Shown: positions 8,696 through 17,785 of the stretch, piece by piece
Layout: each line of letters starts with the position of its first letter
How positions within the stretch are numbered: position 1 is the first letter of the stretch
Assembly (NCBI RefSeq): GCF_002902625.1
Contig: NZ_PPRG01000023.1
Location: 1 to 56,933, forward strand
Direction: 5' to 3'
DNA length: 56,933 bases
From: Staphylococcus devriesei
Lineage (GTDB): Bacteria; Bacillota; Bacilli; Staphylococcales; Staphylococcaceae
The notes under the pieces: model-generated
The model's database searches: none
Told to the model about the DNA's origin: nothing
The model's input: only the letters and a program-made list of their open reading frames with translations
Program-made: the position numbers and the translations under genes

Positions 8696-8822
8696 TTTTT
8701 CTGCGTTGAAGAATAAATTTTAGTTTTTCAATATCTAAAATATAAAGAAATTCTCTAATTTTCTTTATATTCTGTAAAGTGAATAATATTGTAATTTTAA
8801 AATTAGATTAAAATTAATAAAT

Positions 8823-8850
8823 TTGACAAGGTTCATTAGGTCTGTATAAT
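8823..8850 (+). promoter_or_regulatory. Sigma-A promoter of proP
   Basis: Consensus TTGACA (8823-8828) and TATAAT (8845-8850) are separated by 16 nt, about 30 nt ahead of the proP start. Confidence 0.85.
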
Positions 8851-8883
8851 TATGTAACATAAATAGAAGGAGTGTTACAGATC

Positions 8884-10293
8884 ATGGACTTTGAAAAAGA
8901 TAGAATTAACATGGTGGATGCTCAGACAGCGAAGAAAACGGTCTTTGCCACGGGTATTGGTAACGCCATGGAGTGGTTCGACTTTGGTGTGTACGCTTAT
9001 ACAACCGCCTACATTGGTGCGAATTTCTTTTCACCAGTTCAGAATCCTCAAATCCAACAAATATTTACTTTCGCGGCATTAGCGATTGCTTTCCTATTAC
9101 GACCAATAGGAGGCATAGTATTTGGTATTATTGGTGATAAATTTGGACGTAAAGTTGTGTTAACAACTACGATTATTTTAATGGCCTTATCTACATTGAC
9201 TATCGGTGTTTTACCGAACTATGACATGATAGGTTTATGGGCGCCGGCGCTCTTATTACTTGCTAGAGTACTACAAGGTTTCTCAACTGGTGGGGAATAC
9301 GCAGGTGCAATGACATATATTGCAGAAATATCACCAGACAAAAAGCGTAATAGTTTAGGTAGTGGTCTTGAAATAGGGACATTATCAGGTTATATCGCAG
9401 CTTCGATTATGATTGCCTTACTTAGTTTCTTTTTAAATGATGCACAAATGGAAGCATGGGGTTGGAGAATTCCCTTTATATTAGGTTTATTCCTTGGACT
9501 ATTTGGTCTTTATTTACGTCGTAAACTTGAAGAGTCTCCAATTTATGAACAAGATGTAGAAGCACCGGCACGTGATAATATTGGTTTCTTTACAATCATT
9601 CGTTACTATTTCAAAGATATTCTCGTTTGTTTTGTAGCAGTAGTTTTCTTTAATGTAACAAATTATACTGTAACGGCTTATTTACCAACTTATTTAGGCC
9701 AAGTTGTTAAAGTAGATGAAACCACAACAAGTTTATTAATTACTTGTATTATGGCCATTATGATTCCGTTAGCTTTATTCTTCGGTAAACTTGCAGATAA
9801 AATTGGTGAGAAGAAAGTATTCCTAATCGGTACAGCTGGTTTGACATTATTCAGTGTTATAGCATTTAGTTTATTAAATACACATTCACTACCATTTATT
9901 ATTTTAGGTGTATTTATCTTAGGCTTCTTCTTATCAACATATGAAGCGACTATGCCTGGTTCATTACCAACGATGTTCTTTACGCATATTAGATATCGTA
10001 CATTAGCAGTTACGTTTAACGTCTCTGTATCATTATTTGGTGGTACGACACCATTAGTGAATTCTTGGTTAGTACATGAAACTGGTAATATTTATGCGCC
10101 AGCATATTATTTAACTGCCATTAGTATTATTGGCTTTATTGTGATCGCATTACTTCACGTAAGTACTGCAGGAAAATCACTTAAAGGTTCATACCCTAAC
10201 GTCGATAATAAACAAGATCTTCAATACTATGAAACGCATCCTAAAAAAGCATTGTGGTGGATTAGTAACAAGAAGAAGAATAAAAATGCATAG
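8884..10293 (+). CDS. proP: MFS osmoprotectant/proton symporter ProP-like
   Basis: This 469-residue member of the metabolite:H+ symporter branch of the major facilitator superfamily has twelve hydrophobic segments. It has the family start [14 protein letters not shown], the loop [10 protein letters not shown] and the [17 protein letters not shown] stretch typical of ProP/KgtP/ShiA proteins. In staphylococci this gene is annotated as a proline/betaine transporter, so osmoprotectant uptake is the likely role. ATG 8884 is used, 11 nt after AAGGAG. A GTG at 8872 overlaps the ribosome-binding site. Consensus promoter upstream and terminator downstream indicate a single-gene transcript. Confidence 0.85.
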   Translation: MDFEKDRINMVDAQTAKKTVFATGIGNAMEWFDFGVYAYTTAYIGANFFSPVQNPQIQQIFTFAALAIAFLLRPIGGIVFGIIGDKFGRKVVLTTTIILMALSTLTIGVLPNYDMIGLWAPALLLLARVLQGFSTGGEYAGAMTYIAEISPDKKRNSLGSGLEIGTLSGYIAASIMIALLSFFLNDAQMEAWGWRIPFILGLFLGLFGLYLRRKLEESPIYEQDVEAPARDNIGFFTIIRYYFKDILVCFVAVVFFNVTNYTVTAYLPTYLGQVVKVDETTTSLLITCIMAIMIPLALFFGKLADKIGEKKVFLIGTAGLTLFSVIAFSLLNTHSLPFIILGVFILGFFLSTYEATMPGSLPTMFFTHIRYRTLAVTFNVSVSLFGGTTPLVNSWLVHETGNIYAPAYYLTAISIIGFIVIALLHVSTAGKSLKGSYPNVDNKQDLQYYETHPKKALWWISNKKKNKNA

Positions 10294-10304
10294 GTTTTAG
10301 CATC

Positions 10305-10339
10305 AATCCATTGACGATAGTTTCGTCAGTGGATTTTTT
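10305..10339 (+). terminator. Intrinsic terminator of proP
   Basis: Arms aatccattgacga and tcgtcagtggatt (one G-T pair) are followed by TTTTTT. Confidence 0.85.
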
Positions 10340-10426
10340 AAATAATAATAACTATAACAATTTTCTTTCATGTCTAGCCGAATTAAAATAGATTAGAAGA
10401 TTAAGTAGAAATAATAAGTCAATACA

Positions 10427-10516
10427 TAAAAAAATATAGCGTCAAATGTTAGTTTAGCTTAAAGTTACTCTCTAAGCTTCCAAAGGGGGACAATCCTTGG
10501 CTAACATTGACGCTAT
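10427..10516 (-). ncRNA. Candidate structured RNA / 3-prime UTR element downstream of vraX
   Basis: A 16-bp outer stem (10436-10452 with 10501-10516, one bulged A) encloses two hairpins: agctta/taagct (10456-10478) and ccaaagg/ccttgg (10480-10500). This is a three-way junction. Read on the minus strand, the second hairpin loop is AUUGUCCC, which contains the UCCC motif common in staphylococcal regulatory RNA loops, and the outer stem ends in seven U residues, like a terminator. No terminator is seen between vraX (ending at 10669) and this element, so it may be the 3-prime end of vraX mRNA or a separate small RNA. A plus-strand reading is possible but has a shorter T run. Confidence 0.5.
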
Positions 10517-10668
10517 TTTTATAAGGTGAGTTAGGAATGATTAATGACTTTTAAAGCTACTTAGTGTTAGGGGGCATAAGTACTTAAAAATCAATTTTTA
10601 GGAATAATTCATCTGTTTGAATTCTTAATCTGGAAAACACTTTTTGTACTTCTTGGTGTAAACTCGAC

Positions 10669-10839
10669 TTAATAATACACTTTCATATTATCAAGGTCAC
10701 TTTCAAGTAGAGAGAGCAATTTGTAAATCTGATTTTTATTAAACGTTTCATCGAATTTTACCGTAATTGTCTTGAAAGTTTTAGTGATGATTTCGTACAT
10801 TGGGGTACCATTTTCTATATTTTGTTTGTAGATAATCAT
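10669..10839 (-). CDS. vraX: Cell-wall-stress protein VraX
   Basis: This 56-residue protein begins MIIYKQ and contains YEIITKTFK and IYKLLSLLESDLDNMKV, matching the known short staphylococcal VraX. In S. aureus it is among the genes most strongly induced by cell-wall antibiotics through VraSR, and it has been reported to bind complement C1q. The start at 10839 is supported by AAAGGAGA 11 nt upstream (10851-10858 region). Longer starts would add an unrelated N-terminus. It is soluble and acidic at the C-terminus. About 150 nt downstream lies the structured RNA element. Confidence 0.85.
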   Translation of the reverse strand: MIIYKQNIENGTPMYEIITKTFKTITVKFDETFNKNQIYKLLSLLESDLDNMKVYY

Positions 10840-11057
10840 GATGTGTGATTTCTCCTTTGCCTCTCTACACTTAATATAGTAAGATATTTTTCTAATTAAA
10901 ACATGAACCCCAAGTACCAACTTTCAATACGACGAACAACTGATAAATTACTACGACTAAATACCTAGATTTTGAAGTGATTTTACTTATTCTTCGGTAA
11001 AGTAATGAGTTTCTTTATTCCTTTCAAAAATATAGATTAATTCTAAAAAATAGATAA

Positions 11058-11115
11058 AAAGCTTTTAATTCTTACTTAACACTTTGTATGATAAGTGCTA
11101 AGAGAATTAAAAGCT
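11058..11115 (-). terminator. Long hairpin terminator of pdxK
   Basis: Perfect arms agcttttaattct (11060-11072) and agaattaaaagct (11103-11115) enclose a second helix, cttaacactt with aagtgctaag. On the minus strand a T-rich tail follows, marking the end of the pdxK transcript. Confidence 0.8.
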
Positions 11116-11155
11116 AATAGCTAAAATTTATATAAAAAAGTTGTTATTTTCTTGT

Positions 11156-11986
11156 TTATACTTCTGTAACTTCAACATCAATATGTTCTACACGATTGAA
11201 GGCACCGTGGTCTACTGGACCTACGAAGTCGTTCATTTTCCAACCATTTTTAATTGCTGAAGCTACAAATGCTTTAGCACTAACTACAGCATCTTTAGGC
11301 GATTTACCGTTTGCTAGATAAGCTGTTGTAGCAGCTGCAAATGTACAACCTGCGCCGTGGTTATAGCTTTGTTGGAACATGTCTGTAGTTAATTGATAAT
11401 ATTGGCTACCATCATAGTATAAGTCGTATGATTTATCTTGATCTAAGGCTTTGCCACCTTTAATAATAACATGTTGAGCACCTTGATTGTAGATAATCTC
11501 AGCTGCTTTTTTCATGTCGTCAATTGAAGTTAATTTACCTAAGCCAGAAAGTTGACCGGCTTCGAATAAATTAGGTGTTACAACTGTTGCTTTAGGTAAT
11601 AAATGTTCAATCATTGCGTCAGTATTTCCTGGGTTAAGTACTTCATCTTCGCCTTTACATACCATAACCGGGTCAACTACGAAATATTGTGCACCTGATT
11701 GCTCGAATGCTTCGCCGGCACGTTTAATAATCTCTTGAGTGCCTAGCATAGCTGTTTTTACAGCATCTGGTCCAATAGAAATTGCTGTTTCAAGTTGTTT
11801 CTCGAATAAGTCCATTGGAAGAGGAGTCACATCGTGAGACCATGTTTCTTTATCCATTGTTACGACAGCAGTTAAAGCGACCATGCCGTATGTGTCTAAT
11901 TCTTGGAATGTTTTAAGGTCTGCTTGCATTCCAGCTCCCGCGCTAGTATCTGATCCTGCAATTGTTAATACTTTTTTTAAAGCCAT
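11156..11986 (-). CDS. pdxK: Pyridoxal kinase (ThiD/PdxK-type)
   Basis: This 276-residue ribokinase-fold kinase is similar in sequence to ThiD hydroxymethylpyrimidine kinases. The start IAGSDTSAGAGMQADLK and the anion-hole motif NHGAGCTFAAA are present. Cys110 and Cys214 fall at the positions reported for the S. aureus pyridoxal kinase, whose Cys214 forms a hemithioacetal with pyridoxal. This favours vitamin B6 salvage as the main function, although such enzymes also phosphorylate hydroxymethylpyrimidine and are often labelled thiD. It stands alone, transcribed away from ung, with its own terminator. Confidence 0.87.
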   Translation of the reverse strand: MALKKVLTIAGSDTSAGAGMQADLKTFQELDTYGMVALTAVVTMDKETWSHDVTPLPMDLFEKQLETAISIGPDAVKTAMLGTQEIIKRAGEAFEQSGAQYFVVDPVMVCKGEDEVLNPGNTDAMIEHLLPKATVVTPNLFEAGQLSGLGKLTSIDDMKKAAEIIYNQGAQHVIIKGGKALDQDKSYDLYYDGSQYYQLTTDMFQQSYNHGAGCTFAAATTAYLANGKSPKDAVVSAKAFVASAIKNGWKMNDFVGPVDHGAFNRVEHIDVEVTEV

Positions 11987-12125
11987 ATCTATTCACTCCC
12001 GATAGTTTCTAATCTATGTCCTATCATATCACGTTTTTCTTAACTCTTGCTAGCTACAAGTTATGGTAGAAATCGGTAACTGATAAGTGGTTGATTATGT
12101 TAAAATATGGCATGAGGTGAATGCG

Positions 12126-12785
12126 ATGGAATGGTCAGAAATATTTCATGACATTACAGAACGACACGACTTTAAAGCAATGCACGATTTTCTAGAAAAA
12201 GAATATACCACTCAAGTGGTTTATCCGGATAAAGAGAATATCTATCAAGCATTTGATTTAACGCCGTTTGAAAATATTAAAGTAGTTATACTAGGCCAAG
12301 ATCCTTATCACGGTCCAAATCAAGCCCATGGTTTAGCGTTCTCAGTACAACCGAATGCGAAGTTTCCACCATCATTAAGAAATATGTATCAAGAACTAGA
12401 AGATGATATTGGTTGTCATAGAACGTCGCCACATTTACAAGATTGGGCACGCGAAGGTGTATTATTATTGAACACTGTCTTGACTGTACGTCAAGGCGAA
12501 GCACATTCCCATAAAGACATTGGTTGGGAAACATTTACGGATGAAATTATTAAAGCGGTCTCAGAGTATCGTAAAGATGTAGTGTTTATACTGTGGGGTA
12601 AACCTGCCCAACAGAAGATTAAATTAATCGACACATCTAAACATCATATTATTAAATCCCCACATCCAAGCCCGTTATCTGCATATCGTGGCTTCTTCGG
12701 CTCGAAACCGTACTCACGTGCCAATGAGTTTCTAGAGTCTAAAGGTAAAACGCCAATACAATGGTGTGAAAGTGGGGAAAGCTAG
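12126..12785 (+). CDS. ung: Uracil-DNA glycosylase
   Basis: It removes uracil from DNA in base-excision repair. The 219-residue protein has the water-activating motif GQDPYHG (57-63, Asp59), the [11 protein letters not shown] strand and the minor-groove loop [11 protein letters not shown] with catalytic His180. ATG 12126 is chosen because of gaggtg six nt upstream and because it matches the family length. An in-frame ATG at 12087 adds 13 residues without a ribosome-binding site. The next gene starts immediately after the stop, giving an ung-ywdI-ywdK operon as in Bacillus subtilis. Confidence 0.97.
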   Translation: MEWSEIFHDITERHDFKAMHDFLEKEYTTQVVYPDKENIYQAFDLTPFENIKVVILGQDPYHGPNQAHGLAFSVQPNAKFPPSLRNMYQELEDDIGCHRTSPHLQDWAREGVLLLNTVLTVRQGEAHSHKDIGWETFTDEIIKAVSEYRKDVVFILWGKPAQQKIKLIDTSKHHIIKSPHPSPLSAYRGFFGSKPYSRANEFLESKGKTPIQWCESGES

Positions 12786-13181
12786 ATGAATAGAGATGAT
12801 ATTATTCGATTAATTGAACAGGAATTAGTACAAGCAGATGAAGCTGCGAATGAATACCAATTTGAAAAACATATGTATACGATTCATACGTTAACATCAC
12901 TATACGCTAAAGGTTCTTCTAGCAGTACGCAAGGTCATGATTTTACAAATACGGTAACTGCGAACTCATTTTCAAAAAATAAACTTAAAACGACTGATTA
13001 TGTAGCGCATCAAACGACTAATACGCCTCAAGATAAACCTACAGTGACGGCACAAGAAATTGAAGCGATGGGTGGTAAGGTACCTAATTCTATGAAATCA
13101 TCAACTAATGAGAGCTTGCCATCGAATACTATGGTTACGGATGACGAAATTGGTAATGGAGACTCGATATTTGATTTTTAG
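12786..13181 (+). CDS. YwdI-like protein (DUF5327)
   Basis: This 131-residue soluble protein begins immediately after the ung stop. The N-terminal 40 residues are helical and charged (RLIEQELVQADEAANEYQFEKH). The middle is rich in Ser, Thr and Asn and looks disordered, and a conserved short motif TAQEIEAMGGKVP follows. The C-terminus is acidic. Position between ung and the DUF423 gene identifies it as the YwdI family. The function is unknown. Confidence 0.75.
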   Translation: MNRDDIIRLIEQELVQADEAANEYQFEKHMYTIHTLTSLYAKGSSSSTQGHDFTNTVTANSFSKNKLKTTDYVAHQTTNTPQDKPTVTAQEIEAMGGKVPNSMKSSTNESLPSNTMVTDDEIGNGDSIFDF

Positions 13182-13204
13182 ATTAAAAAGGGAGGTTAGT
13201 AATA

Positions 13205-13576
13205 ATGATGAAAGTATTTATAATTCTAGGTGCATTATGTACGATGATGTCGGTAGGTACAGGTGCATTTGGAGCGCATGGTCTTGAGAATAAACTTTCA
13301 GACAAATACAAGTCTGTATGGGAAAAAGCGGTAAATTATCAAATGTATCATGGTCTTGGATTGCTTATCATCGGAGTGATTGGTGGTACAACGTCAATTA
13401 ATGTGAACTGGGCAGGATGGCTTATTTTCTTAGGTGTCGTGTTCTTCAGTGGTTCATTATATATTTTAGCGTTAACGCAGATCCGTATATTAGGAGCAGT
13501 AACTCCGATTGGCGGGATCCTATTTATCGCCGGTTGGTTAATGCTCATCATTTCTACATTTAAATTTATTGGATAA
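13205..13576 (+). CDS. DUF423 membrane protein (YwdK/YgdD family)
   Basis: This 123-residue integral membrane protein has about four hydrophobic helices. Its family hallmark is GAFGAHGLE near the N-terminus, followed by the conserved [14 protein letters not shown] helix. The start has a good ribosome-binding site (gggaggt), with adjacent ATG codons at 13205 and 13208. It ends the ung-ywdI-ywdK group. The biochemical role of DUF423 proteins is not known. Confidence 0.85.
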   Translation: MMKVFIILGALCTMMSVGTGAFGAHGLENKLSDKYKSVWEKAVNYQMYHGLGLLIIGVIGGTTSINVNWAGWLIFLGVVFFSGSLYILALTQIRILGAVTPIGGILFIAGWLMLIISTFKFIG

Positions 13577-13625
13577 TTAATCATATTCTATTTGAATATT
13601 GAATGATTGAATCGAGATTAAATCG

Positions 13626-13660
13626 CTCACCTTAAGGGTATTAAATATACTTGAGGTGAG
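13626..13660 (+). promoter_or_regulatory. Hairpin sequestering the permease ribosome-binding site
   Basis: CTCACCTTAAG (13626-13636) pairs with CTTGAGGTGAG (13650-13660) through 11 bp, including one G-T pair, with a 13-nt loop. The right arm contains the Shine-Dalgarno GAGGTG of the permease starting at 13669, so folding would block translation. The hairpin is followed by TTTATTTT and could also act as a terminator for the ywdK transcript. Confidence 0.6.
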
Positions 13661-13668
13661 TTTATTTT

Positions 13669-15147
13669 ATGGGTAAAGAAAAAGAGAATCCGAATATAGA
13701 TAGAGGGGATTTGAAGAAAAACCTTTCCGAAAAATTTGTATGGGCAATTGCTTATGGCTCATGTATAGGTTGGGGTGCGTTTATCTTACCTGGCGATTGG
13801 ATTAAACAATCTGGCCCGATTGCTGCATCGATTGGTATCGTTATAGGGGCATTACTAATGATTTTAATCGCAGTAAGTTATGGCGCACTAGTTGAAAAGT
13901 TCCCCGTTTCAGGTGGGGCATTTGCATTTAGTTACTTAAGTTTCGGAAGATACGTTAGTTTCTTCTCATCTTGGTTTTTAACGTTTGGATACGTTTGCGT
14001 GGTAGCATTGAATGCCACCGCATTTAGTTTATTAGTTAAGTTCTTATTACCAAATATATTAAATAATGGGCGACTTTATACCATTGCAGGCTGGGATGTG
14101 TACATAACTGAGATAATTATAGCGACCGTCTTATTACTTGTATTCATGTTCGTTGCGATTCGTGGCGCAAGTGTTTCTGGTTCGTTACAGTATTATTTCT
14201 GTGTAGCGATGGTCATTGTAGTTATTTTAATGTTTGTCGGTTCATTCTTTGGTAATAATTTCGATTTTGGAAACTTACAACCATTAGCAAATCCTAAGAG
14301 TGGATGGTTTACTTCAATTATTATGATTGTAGCCGTGGCACCGTGGGCTTACGTTGGTTTCGACAACATTCCACAAACTGCTGAAGAATTTAACTTTCCA
14401 CCAAATAAAACATTTAAACTAATCGTGTATAGTTTGTTAGCAGCTTCATTAACTTATGTTGTTATGCTTCTATATACAGGTTGGTTAAGCACAAATAATG
14501 CTAGTTTGAATGGTAATTTATGGGTCACTGGTGCTGAGACACAGAGTGCATTTGGTTATGTAGGTTTAGGTGTATTAGCTATAGCCATTATTATGGGAAT
14601 ATTTACAGGTTTAAATGGTTTCCTAATGAGTGCGAGTCGTCTACTATTCTCAATGGGACGTTCTGGCATTATGCCAAAAGCTTTTAGCACATTACACAGT
14701 AAATATAAAACGCCTTATGTGGCAATTATCTTCCTAGTAGCAGTAACATTAATTGCGCCTTGGTTAGGCCGTACTGCCTTAACTTGGATTGTGGATATGT
14801 CATCAACAGGTGTATCTATTGCCTACTTTGTAACATGTTTATCAGCAGCTAAATTGTTTAGTTACAATAAACAAAGTAATACGTATGGGCCAATCTATAA
14901 GACGTTTGCAATTTTAGGCTCAATCGTGTCATTCATTTTCCTTCTATTATTATTAGTGCCTGGTTCACCAGCAGCACTTTCAACGCCATCATATATAGCG
15001 TTAGGTGGTTGGCTTATTATCGGATTAATTTTCTTTGCGATTCGTTATCCTAAATTGAAGAGAATTGATAGTGATGAATTAAGTCGCTTGATATTAAATC
15101 GTTCTGAAAATGAAGTTGAAGAAATGATAGAAGATACGAATAAATAG
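13669..15147 (+). CDS. APC-family amino acid permease
   Basis: This 492-residue permease of the amino acid-polyamine-organocation superfamily has about twelve membrane helices. The first helix has GSCIGWGAFILPGDWI, with the unwound G-rich segment typical of APC substrate sites, followed by EKFPVSGGAFAFSYLSFGR. Helix 6 contains WAYVGFDNIPQTAEEF. The C-terminal tail is acidic and cytosolic. The amino acid carried cannot be read from the sequence. The ribosome-binding site lies in a stable hairpin, suggesting control of translation initiation. A terminator shared with the opposing exporter genes follows. Confidence 0.85.
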   Translation: MGKEKENPNIDRGDLKKNLSEKFVWAIAYGSCIGWGAFILPGDWIKQSGPIAASIGIVIGALLMILIAVSYGALVEKFPVSGGAFAFSYLSFGRYVSFFSSWFLTFGYVCVVALNATAFSLLVKFLLPNILNNGRLYTIAGWDVYITEIIIATVLLLVFMFVAIRGASVSGSLQYYFCVAMVIVVILMFVGSFFGNNFDFGNLQPLANPKSGWFTSIIMIVAVAPWAYVGFDNIPQTAEEFNFPPNKTFKLIVYSLLAASLTYVVMLLYTGWLSTNNASLNGNLWVTGAETQSAFGYVGLGVLAIAIIMGIFTGLNGFLMSASRLLFSMGRSGIMPKAFSTLHSKYKTPYVAIIFLVAVTLIAPWLGRTALTWIVDMSSTGVSIAYFVTCLSAAKLFSYNKQSNTYGPIYKTFAILGSIVSFIFLLLLLVPGSPAALSTPSYIALGGWLIIGLIFFAIRYPKLKRIDSDELSRLILNRSENEVEEMIEDTNK

Positions 15148-15175
15148 ATAGAAAATAATATAAATAGGTACAGTT

Positions 15176-15217
15176 AAAGCTTCGAATGGATTGTCTAAAT
15201 ACCATTCGAAGCTTTTA
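15176..15217. terminator. Bidirectional terminator
   Basis: Perfect arms aaagcttcgaatgg (15176-15189) and ccattcgaagcttt (15202-15215) lie between the convergent permease and ThrE genes. T runs are present on both strands. Confidence 0.85.
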
Positions 15218-15231
15218 TATTTAAAATGAAG

Positions 15232-15684
15232 TTAAATACGTTTCCTTCTTATATCGAAGCCGGATATGATAATTTTAGAGATTTGGTCTGCGAATAGTAA
15301 CCCCAGAGCAATTCCTCCAGCAATAAGCGTCACTTCAAGCATTGTGTTAATCGCTTGTCCGAATTCTAATAAGACGAGGTTCTTTGTCGCATCGAAAGCT
15401 AGACCTCCTGGCACGAGAGGGATAATACCTGGGACCATAAAGATAATAGCCGGTTCTTTCTTTCTACGGGCCATGTAATGACTAATTAGACCTAATGCTA
15501 GGCTGCCAAGAAAGCTTGAATAAATCGTATGAATACTAAAACCATGATAAAACAGAATATAAACCATCCAACCAAATGCGCCTACAAAACCACAAGATAA
15601 GTATAATCTTCTAGGAGCATCGAATATTACACAGAAAAAGAATGAAGACATAAAACTAAATAATAAATTTAATATCCAAAACAT
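15232..15684 (-). CDS. Threonine/serine exporter, small subunit (ThrE_2, YjjB-like)
   Basis: This 150-residue membrane protein has about four helices. It corresponds to the C-terminal half of the ThrE threonine/serine exporter, as a split gene. The segment GIIPLVPGGLAFDATKN has the P-G-x-x-P-L-V-P-G signature of the family. It lies 12 nt after the larger subunit gene. The start has a ribosome-binding site (aggagtg). In two-gene systems such as YjjP/YjjB both subunits are needed; the YjjPB pair of E. coli has been linked to succinate export, so the exported compound is uncertain. Confidence 0.8.
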   Translation of the reverse strand: MFWILNLLFSFMSSFFFCVIFDAPRRLYLSCGFVGAFGWMVYILFYHGFSIHTIYSSFLGSLALGLISHYMARRKKEPAIIFMVPGIIPLVPGGLAFDATKNLVLLEFGQAINTMLEVTLIAGGIALGLLFADQISKIIISGFDIRRKRI

Positions 15685-15696
15685 GCGTGTGCACTC

Positions 15697-16464
15697 CTAA
15701 ACTAAAATTAATACTGAGCCTACGCCAGCGCCGATACCAAAAGCAGTAACGAGGGCTTCTAGCGATTTCGTAGTAAACATCAACATATGACCACCGAATA
15801 AATCTTGAATGGCATTGGTAATAAGTACTCCGGGTACAATCGGCATTACAGAGGCAATGATGATAGTGGCTAAATCACCACTAGGAGCAAGTGAATGCCC
15901 GAGAACAGAGATAATTCCAATGACTAAGGAACCTATAAATTCTGGTATAAATTGTGCATGTAAACGCCGATCTAGAATTTCAACGACTAAATAACCTAAA
16001 CCACCAGCTAGTAAAGCAGTAAAGACATCAATAAGTAGGCCCCCTTGTAAATAGAGGAAGCTAATAGCAATAATAGCTGCAGCAATTCCTTTAAATAGTA
16101 AACTGCTGTCTCGCTTAGCCACGTAAATATGTTCTAGTTCTTTCTTTGCATCTTCGAGAGAAATTGCACCTTTAGTAATAAGGCGAGAAATTTCATTTGC
16201 TTGAGAAATTTTAATGAGATTAGTATCACGTGAGTTAATTCTAAAAATTCGTGGATACGATTCGTTATGTAATGTAAATTGAATTACTGTATTGGTAACG
16301 AAACTATTACTTTCGGAATAACCTAATTTACGGGCAATACGTGTCATCGTATCCTCGACCCGGGTGCCTTCTGCTCCTGACTCTAATAAAATACGGCCGG
16401 CCATCATAACCACATCTTTGATTAATTTTTCATTTGCGTTTTCATTTGTTTTTATTTTATCCAT
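15697..16464 (-). CDS. Threonine/serine exporter, large subunit (ThrE, YjjP-like)
   Basis: This 255-residue protein has a soluble N-terminal domain of about 115 residues containing ESGAEGTRVEDTMTRIARKLG, the DUF1212 signature, followed by about five membrane helices with VMPIVPGVLITNAIQD. With the small subunit it forms a complete ThrE-like exporter in the membrane. The ATG at 16464 is preceded by GGTGAT at short spacing. The pair forms an operon read toward the bidirectional terminator. Confidence 0.82.
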   Translation of the reverse strand: MDKIKTNENANEKLIKDVVMMAGRILLESGAEGTRVEDTMTRIARKLGYSESNSFVTNTVIQFTLHNESYPRIFRINSRDTNLIKISQANEISRLITKGAISLEDAKKELEHIYVAKRDSSLLFKGIAAAIIAISFLYLQGGLLIDVFTALLAGGLGYLVVEILDRRLHAQFIPEFIGSLVIGIISVLGHSLAPSGDLATIIIASVMPIVPGVLITNAIQDLFGGHMLMFTTKSLEALVTAFGIGAGVGSVLILV

Positions 16465-16705
16465 TTCATCACCATTTGTTAATATGTACTCATTATTATA
16501 GTGTATGCATATTGAAAATACTACTTATTATTAATGAAATGTTTACAATTTGATAAATTAATTTCATAAAAAGTCGAATTCATAATATTGTAGTAGACTT
16601 AAACAAAAAAGTATAAACAAATTTTCCACATAATGTTTCAAAATATTACAATTTGGTTAAATAATAATTAGTTAACAATTTGTGAACAATATTGGGTAGT
16701 GACAA

Positions 16706-16849
16706 TGTTGTTACAAATGTTAATGATTCAGAGTAGTAATTAAGTTCTCCCAACACATACTACACGAAGAAGCTAGGGGATAAGCCCTAGAGACAGAGGG
16801 TTCAAATTGGAAACAGTATTTCCAACTTGAACCCTCATTTTATATCGCT
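16706..16849 (+). ncRNA. rsaA: RsaA-like small regulatory RNA
   Basis: The 398-nt gap between the ThrE genes and hemQ holds a transcript-like unit. It has GGGTAG (16694-16699), close to the sigma-B -10 GGGTAT; an unpaired-looking C-rich stretch TTCTCCCAACACATACTACA (about 16744-16763); a perfect hairpin CTAGGG/CCCTAG (16773-16790); and a strong terminator ending near 16845. Length from the predicted start to the terminator is about 144 nt, the length reported for S. aureus RsaA. RsaA is sigma-B dependent and acts on mgrA mRNA through a C-rich region. The position also fits my recollection of the rsaA locus. Boundaries are estimates, and a clear sigma-B -35 is not seen. Confidence 0.6.
16796..16841. 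terminator. Bidirectional terminator between RsaA-like RNA and hemQ
   Basis: Perfect gagggttcaa (16796-16805) and ttgaaccctc (16827-16836) arms extend inward with ttgga/tccaa. It ends both the plus-strand RNA and minus-strand hemQ. Confidence 0.85.
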
Positions 16850-16862
16850 ATTTCGTTTGTAA

Positions 16863-17612
16863 TTAAATTGCAAAGAATGTTTCAAAATCTTCAGTGTTTA
16901 AGATGTGACCTATATAGAACCCGCCAAAATCGCCGTAGCGAGCAGTTGTTTCGTCAAAACGCATTTCGTAGACGATTTTCTTGAATTGTAAGACGTCATC
17001 TGCAAATAATGTTACGCCCCATTCGTAATCATCGAAACCTACAGAGCCAGTAATAAATTGTTTAATTTTACCTGCGTATTTACGACCAATCATGCCATGA
17101 TTGTACATTAGTTTTTTACGATCTTCCATTGGTAGCATATACCAGTTATATGTTTCATTACGGCGTTTGTCCATTGGGTAGAAACAAATATATTCTGATC
17201 TTGGTAGTTCAGGATATAAGCGCGCTCTTACATGTGGATTTTGGTAAGGATCTTCATCGGATTTACCTGCTAAATAATTTCCTAATTCAATTACAGAAAC
17301 ATAAGAATACGTTTGAATAAAGAAATCGGCAATGCGTAATTTATTTAATTCATTTTCAATTTCATTTAATTCTTTCATTTCTGGACGTAAATACCATAAT
17401 AAAATATCGGCTTTTTGCCCAGTAATATTGTAGAGCGCATAGTCACCTGCTTGGTTATCTCTAGCGCTAGCTTTATCATTAATAAATGTTTTAAACTCAT
17501 TAATCATCGCTTCGCGTTCATCTTCGGGCACTAATCTAAACGTCGCCCAATCTACAGCGTAAAATAAATGAAGGCTATACCAACCATCTAAAGTTTCAGC
17601 TGCTTCGCTCAT
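16863..17612 (-). CDS. chdC: Coproheme decarboxylase (ChdC/HemQ)
   Basis: It catalyses the last step of the coproporphyrin-dependent heme pathway of Gram-positive bacteria, decarboxylating coproheme to heme b with hydrogen peroxide. The 249-residue protein belongs to the chlorite dismutase-like family. Tyr145 and Lys149 ([17 protein letters not shown]), the proximal His172 ([10 protein letters not shown]) and Gln185 match the residues known in the S. aureus enzyme. The start has AAAGGAG upstream. It is divergent from pta. Confidence 0.95.
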   Translation of the reverse strand: MSEAAETLDGWYSLHLFYAVDWATFRLVPEDEREAMINEFKTFINDKASARDNQAGDYALYNITGQKADILLWYLRPEMKELNEIENELNKLRIADFFIQTYSYVSVIELGNYLAGKSDEDPYQNPHVRARLYPELPRSEYICFYPMDKRRNETYNWYMLPMEDRKKLMYNHGMIGRKYAGKIKQFITGSVGFDDYEWGVTLFADDVLQFKKIVYEMRFDETTARYGDFGGFYIGHILNTEDFETFFAI

Positions 17613-17785
17613 GTTTATCGCTCCTTTAAATTAAGATATTTATCACTTAATACAGGTTAAATTTTATCATAAAGCATATGAGGAGACATACCTAAATGAT
17701 TACAAATTAGTGAAATGGAAATCTCTTATAAAATAAAGTATAATTAAGGTGCAAACATAATTATGAAATTATTTAGGAGGGCCTT

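Noticed and set aside
10669..10920. Longer 83-residue version of VraX
   Set aside because: The extra 27 residues precede the ribosome-binding site AAAGGAGA and do not fit the known length of about 55 residues.
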